A stretch of 64,000 nt of DNA, from the NCBI RefSeq assembly GCF_010669145.1, contig NZ_CP048635.1:1372501-1436500 (forward strand), in the 5' to 3' direction. The notes under the pieces are model-generated. The model worked only from the letters and a program-made list of their open reading frames with translations. It did not search any database and was not told the origin of the DNA. Both the position numbers and the translations under genes were made by a program. Shown here one piece after another: positions 60,182 through 64,000 of this stretch. Position 1 is the stretch's first letter, and each line of letters opens with the position of its first letter. This stretch comes from Rhizobium oryzihabitans. GTDB lineage: Bacteria; Pseudomonadota; Alphaproteobacteria; Rhizobiales; Rhizobiaceae.

Positions 60182-60517
60182 GCTTAAATCGATCCGAGGG
60201 CAGGTTACGATCGGCTCAATGCTGACAGGGTTTAGACTTGTCATGATTGGTTACTCTCGCTGTCCGCGCATTTGGCAGGGGATTACGCATCGATATATCG
60301 CGCAAAATATATCGATGCCAGAGAGTGCATCGGCGGCTATATGCTGCATCAACACAGGGTCGTGATGGCGGACGACAAACAGCGTGAGCAACGGCTAGTC
60401 CAGAGGGGCGGAAATATGCGGGCCTTACGATCACGAACATGTGCTCTGAGGGCTGTAACTTCCTCGGCTTCGCCCTCGTAAATACTCTGAGAACTGGTTC
60501 AACGGGAGGATCGAGCA
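60182..60517. other. Intergenic region upstream of the Msr operon
   Basis: About 336 bases. It contains a striking 12-bp inverted repeat (60287–60318) and the ribosome site GGGAGG of msrB. No gene is recognised. Confidence 0.5.
60287..60318. promoter_or_regulatory. 12-bp inverted repeat upstream of the Msr operon (candidate operator)
   Basis: GCATCGATATAT at 60287–60298 and ATATATCGATGC at 60307–60318 are perfect inverted copies around CGCGCAAA. The symmetry and AT-rich core suit a dimeric repressor. It lies about 200 bases before msrB. No T-run follows, so it is not a standard terminator. Confidence 0.6.
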
Positions 60518-61003
60518 ATGGTGAATAGACGAGAGCTTCTCAAAGGCGCAGCATTCGTAGCGATTGGACTTCAGCTCGGTGGTGGGCGGGCGTTTGCCGC
60601 GACGGGTTCTTTTCCCATGACGTTGACCGATGAGGAATGGCGTAAACGCCTCACCCCGGATCAATATGAGGTTTTGCGGAAAGAGGGCACGGAATATCCG
60701 GGATCCAGCCCATTGCTGCATGAAAAGCGCCGCGGCAACTTCGCCTGTGCGGGTTGCGATCAGGAGGCGTTTTCCTCGACCACCAAATTCGAAAGCGGAA
60801 CCGGGTGGCCAAGCTTCTGGGCCCCACTGGAAAACGCGGTCGGCACCACGCAGGACGCCTCTCTTGGAATGGTGCGAACGGAGGTCCATTGCGCGCGTTG
60901 CGGCGGCCATCTCGGTCACGTTTTCGATGATGGTCCCAAGCCCACGGGCCTTCGCTATTGCCTGAACGGCGTGGCGCTGAATTTCCATCCGGCGTCGGCC
61001 TGA
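60518..61003 (+). CDS. msrB: Peptide-methionine (R)-S-oxide reductase MsrB, exported
   Basis: 161 residues. A twin-arginine-like signal (NRRELLKGAAFVAIG) sends it to the periplasm. The MsrB fold has two zinc CxxC pairs (CAGC and CARC), GTGWPSFW, and the catalytic Cys in RYCLNGVAL. It reduces the R-form of methionine sulfoxide in proteins. It starts the row MsrB–CcdA/TlpA–MsrA, with GGGAGG as ribosome site. Confidence 0.93.
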   Translation: MVNRRELLKGAAFVAIGLQLGGGRAFAATGSFPMTLTDEEWRKRLTPDQYEVLRKEGTEYPGSSPLLHEKRRGNFACAGCDQEAFSSTTKFESGTGWPSFWAPLENAVGTTQDASLGMVRTEVHCARCGGHLGHVFDDGPKPTGLRYCLNGVALNFHPASA

Positions 61004-61021
61004 CCGACAGGGAATATTGCG

Positions 61022-62928
61022 ATGTTACTCTTTCTTCTCGCCTATGTCGGCGGTGTGCTGACGATCGTCAGCCCCTGCATCCTGCCGGTTTTGCCGTTTG
61101 TTTTCGCGCGCGCCGGCCGACCGTTCATGACCAGCATTCTTCCCATGCTGGTTGGCATGGCAGCGACCTTTGCCGGTGTGGCGACGCTCGCCGCAGTTGG
61201 GGGTGGCTGGGCGGTCGAAGCCAATGAGTATGGACGGATGGCCGCCATCACGCTGCTGGCGGTCTTTGGCCTATTCCTGCTGTTCCCGTCATTGTCGGAG
61301 CGTCTGACGCGGCCGCTGGTGGCGCTGGGCGCGAGGCTTTCGCAATCAGCAGACCGGGAAACAAGTCGCGGCTCGGCGATTGTCGGATCGTTGATCCTCG
61401 GTGTTGCCACCGGCCTCCTGTGGGCCCCTGCGCAGGACCGGTCCTTGGCCTCATTCTCACCGGAGCGGCACTGCAGGGCGCCAATGTCGGAACCTCGGTT
61501 CTGCTGCTTGCCTACGCGCTTGGCGCGGCGACATCTTTGATGCTTGCGCTTTTGATCGGCGGACGGGTTTTCCAGGCAATGAAACGTTCGATCGGGGCGG
61601 GGGAATGGATCCGGCGTGGTCTTGGCATTGCCGTGCTTGTCGCGGTCGCCGCAATCGGGCTCGGCCTTGATACCGGCTTCCTGACGCAGGCGTCGCTTGC
61701 CAGCACATCGGTGCTCGAACAGAAGCTGATTGACGGATTGGGCGGCAGGCCCGGCCAGAATATGGCCGAAGGCGGCGCGATGAAGCCGTCGACCGTGATG
61801 CCGAAGGATGCCGCGCAGAGTGGCACGATGCAAGGCGGCGCGATGCAGGGCAATCCTGCCATGCAGGCAAACAGCCCGGCAATGATGTCCGGCAATCCTG
61901 CCGCGATGAGCGGCTCGAACGCGATGATGCTGGGCAAGCCGTCGACATCCACCGCAGAACAGCTTCCGGTAGAAGAAACCGTTCCGTCGCTTGCGGGCGC
62001 AGTTGAATGGCTGAACTCGCAACCTCTCAGCATGGAGCAGTTGAAGGGCAAGGTCGTGCTTGTCGACTTCTGGACCTATTCCTGCATCAACTGCCTGCGG
62101 GCCATCCCCTATGTCCGCGCCTGGGCCGAGAAATACAGGGATCAGGGACTTGTCGTGATCGGCGTGCATGCGCCGGAATTCGCTTTTGAAAAGCGCATCG
62201 ACAATGTCAAAAAGGCAATTGCCGATCTCGACATCGGTTACCCCGTGGCCGTCGATAATGATTATGCGATCTGGCGGGCATTCAATAATCAATATTGGCC
62301 GGCGCATTACTTCATCGACGCAAAGGGGCAGGTCCGTTACCATCATTTCGGTGAGGGAGACTATGACCGGTCGGAGCGCGTCATCCAGCAGCTTCTCGCA
62401 GAAGCGGGAAAGACGGATGTCGGCTCGGATATCGTTGCGGTCAATGCGGGCGGTGCGCAGGCGGCCTCCGACACGGCCGACGTGCAATCGCCGGAAACCT
62501 ATGTCGGTTACGAACGGGCGCAGAACTTCATCGGTGCAGGCGGTATCGTCAACGACGAGGCCCATGCCTATATCGAGGAAAAGCCCCGGCGCAATGAATG
62601 GGGCCTGACAGGCAACTGGACCGTCGGCGCCGAACATGCGGCGCTGAATACCAGCGGTGGCGGCATCTATTATCGGTTTCGGGCGCGGGACCTGCATCTG
62701 GTTCTTGGTCCGGGTGCAGACGGCAAGCCGGTTCGCTTCCAGGTCACGATTGATGGTAAACCGCCGCGTGGCGATCATGGCATGGATATCGACGCTGAAG
62801 GAAACGGCACCATTACCGAACAGCGCCTTTATCAACTCGTCCGCCAGAACGGTCCGGTCGAGGATCACACATTCGAAATCCGCTTTCTGGACGCTGGTCC
62901 GGAAGCCTATGCATTCACCTTCGGTTGA
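61022..62928 (+). pseudogene. CcdA–thioredoxin-like fusion (DipZ-like) with Met-rich linker, frameshifted
   Basis: The N-terminal half is a CcdA-type membrane domain (YVGGVLTIVSPCILPVLPF). The C-terminal half is a periplasmic TlpA-like thioredoxin (VDFWTYSCINCLRAIPYV, CxxC = CINC) followed by a carbohydrate-binding-like domain. The frame is lost at the run GCCCCTG (61425–61428); one extra base restores WAPCAGPVLGL, with the second CcdA cysteine, and a 635-residue protein. The linker at 61762–61941 holds 11 Met in 60 residues. It would bring electrons from the cytosol to the flanking periplasmic MsrB and MsrA. The break looks artefactual. Confidence 0.88.
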
Positions 62929-62940
62929 AAGGAAAAGGTC

Positions 62941-63651
62941 ATGAGACGCATGTTTGCCTGGAAAGCGGTAACGGCCAGGCTGGCCATCGGATCCGCGATA
63001 ATACTGGCAGGTCTGAATGTCGCATCGGCACAGGAAGGCATAGCCCTTCCGGCGCCTGCGGCAGATGTTTCCCCAGGTACTGCAGCCACCGAAACGGCGG
63101 TCTTTGCAGGCGGCTGTTTCTGGGGCGTGCAGGGCGTCTTCCAGCATGTGAGCGGCGTTAAAAACGCTGTCTCCGGTTATGCGGGTGGCGCAAAGCAGAC
63201 GGCAAACTACGAGTCGGTCGGTAGCGGCAAGACCGGCCATGCGGAGGCGGTGAAGGTAACCTACGATCCGAAGCAGGTGACCTATGGCCATCTGCTGCAG
63301 ATCTATTTTTCCGTCGCACACGATCCAACCGAACTGAACCGGCAGGGGCCCGATATCGGCACGCAATATCGCTCCGCCATCTTTCCCGAAAACGAGGATC
63401 AGGGCCGTGTCGCGAAAGCTTACATCGCCCAGCTCAACAAAGCACGTCTTTACGACGCGGCGATCGTGACGACCATCGAGCCCGGCCATGCATTTTATCC
63501 CGCCGAGGCCTACCACCAGGATTTCCTGACGAACAATCCGACCTATCCTTACATCGTCTATAACGACCTGCCAAAGCTCGAAAACCTGCGCAAGCTGTTT
63601 GCAAAGGACTTTCGCGAGAAACCCGTGCTGGTCGCCAAGAACGGTATTTGA
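62941..63651 (+). CDS. msrA: Peptide-methionine (S)-S-oxide reductase MsrA, exported
   Basis: 236 residues. A signal peptide (LAIGSAIILAGLNVASAQ) precedes the MsrA domain: AVFAGGCFWGVQGVF with the catalytic Cys, GYAGG, HAEAVKVTYDP and the YHQDF segment. It reduces the S-form of methionine sulfoxide. It is 12 bases after the electron-transfer fusion, so the operon covers both stereoisomers in the periplasm. Confidence 0.94.
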   Translation: MRRMFAWKAVTARLAIGSAIILAGLNVASAQEGIALPAPAADVSPGTAATETAVFAGGCFWGVQGVFQHVSGVKNAVSGYAGGAKQTANYESVGSGKTGHAEAVKVTYDPKQVTYGHLLQIYFSVAHDPTELNRQGPDIGTQYRSAIFPENEDQGRVAKAYIAQLNKARLYDAAIVTTIEPGHAFYPAEAYHQDFLTNNPTYPYIVYNDLPKLENLRKLFAKDFREKPVLVAKNGI

Positions 63652-63692
63652 TATCAGCCGTCAGCCGGGACGATTTGAGGAAGGTGGCAGAC

Positions 63693-64000
63693 ATGTTTGA
63701 AGCGGCGCCGATCGTCATTGCCGACAAGACCCGGTTTTACCGCGAGCTCGCCCAGCAGCTGCAAGGTTTGTTCGCGGGAGAGACGGACATGATCGCCAAT
63801 GCCGCCAACATGTCGGCGCTGATCTATCAGACGATGCCTGACCTCAATTGGACGGGCGTCTACCTGTTGAAGGGCGAGCAACTGGTTCTTGGACCGTTCC
63901 AGGGCAAACCTGCTTGTGTTCGCATCCCCGTCGGCCGTGGCGTTTGCGGCGCCGCCGTTGAGCGGAAGTCATCAATCCTGGTTGACGATGTCCACGCCTT
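63693..64000 (+). CDS. GAF-domain free-methionine-(R)-sulfoxide reductase, 5' part
   Basis: The gene runs off the window end. The first 102 codons show a GAF fold with LNWTGVYLL, LVLGPFQGKPACVRIPVGRG and VCGAAV, which is the signature of YebR/fRMsr enzymes, including two of the conserved cysteines. It reduces free methionine-R-sulfoxide in the cytosol. It starts 41 bases after msrA and so extends the operon from protein-bound to free oxidised methionine. Confidence 0.85.
   Translation, partial: MFEAAPIVIADKTRFYRELAQQLQGLFAGETDMIANAANMSALIYQTMPDLNWTGVYLLKGEQLVLGPFQGKPACVRIPVGRGVCGAAVERKSSILVDDVHA

Noticed and set aside
59903..60244. A 113-codon minus-strand frame starting near the 60.29-kb inverted repeat
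   Set aside because: Most of it is antisense to the conserved 3' end of fhuF and it has no recognisable domain.
61042..63516. An 824-codon frame antisense to the CcdA/TlpA and msrA genes
   Set aside because: Long only because of GC-rich codon use on the other strand; Msr and thioredoxin motifs are on the plus strand.

Overview
The window looks like a chromosome or chromid segment of a Rhizobiaceae alphaproteobacterium (Agrobacterium/Rhizobium type). The evidence is a 23S–5S–tRNA-fMet order, rhizobial-type IS21, IS701 and IS3 elements, and high-GC genes. I recognised families by reading the sequence; no database search was run.

Layout. 1–2.7 kb is the 3' end of an rRNA operon (23S, 5S, terminator, tRNA-fMet). 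3.3–8.5 kb holds an aldolase remnant, a TRIC-type membrane protein with an FtsI-like penicillin-binding protein, a LysR regulator, an orphan tandem glycine riboswitch leading into a 63-codon ORF, and an L,D-transpeptidase. 9–13.3 kb has EAL and degenerate GGDEF/EAL proteins, a GlxA-type AraC regulator and a decayed amidase. 13.4–26.4 kb is a type V secretion region: a classical autotransporter, then a two-partner system (TpsB, a lipoprotein, TpsA) whose TpsA gene is cut off by an IS21-family element. 26.4–33.7 kb is a mobile and possibly defence-related stretch: a complete IS701-family element with a CTAA target duplication, a divergent pair of AlbA_2/Schlafen-type protein and KAP-type P-loop NTPase, and a truncated IS3-family element. 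34–42.5 kb carries a FabMG-like protein, a MATE exporter and an RND efflux pair.

42.6–49.7 kb is the most unusual region. An 803-residue protein is built end to end from about 97 Ser/Thr-rich octapeptides. It is followed on the same strand by a GT2 glycosyltransferase, a TPR/GT41 (O-GlcNAc transferase-like) glycosyltransferase and UDP-galactopyranose mutase. I propose a protein-glycosylation system whose substrate may be the octad protein.

50.3–60.2 kb has an MFS exporter with a LysR regulator, then a siderophore uptake locus: AraC regulator, FhuC-like ATPase and FhuB-like permease on one strand; TonB-dependent receptor, binding protein and FhuF-like reductase on the other. 60.5–64 kb is an oxidised-methionine repair operon: exported MsrB, a CcdA/TlpA fusion with a Met-rich linker, exported MsrA, and a GAF-type free-methionine sulfoxide reductase running off the end.

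A caution on quality: six protein genes (L,D-transpeptidase, GlxA regulator, TpsB, RND adaptor, FhuB permease, CcdA/TlpA fusion) are each broken by exactly one missing base in or next to a G/C run, and tRNA-fMet is also one C short. This pattern suggests systematic homopolymer under-calling rather than seven real mutations.
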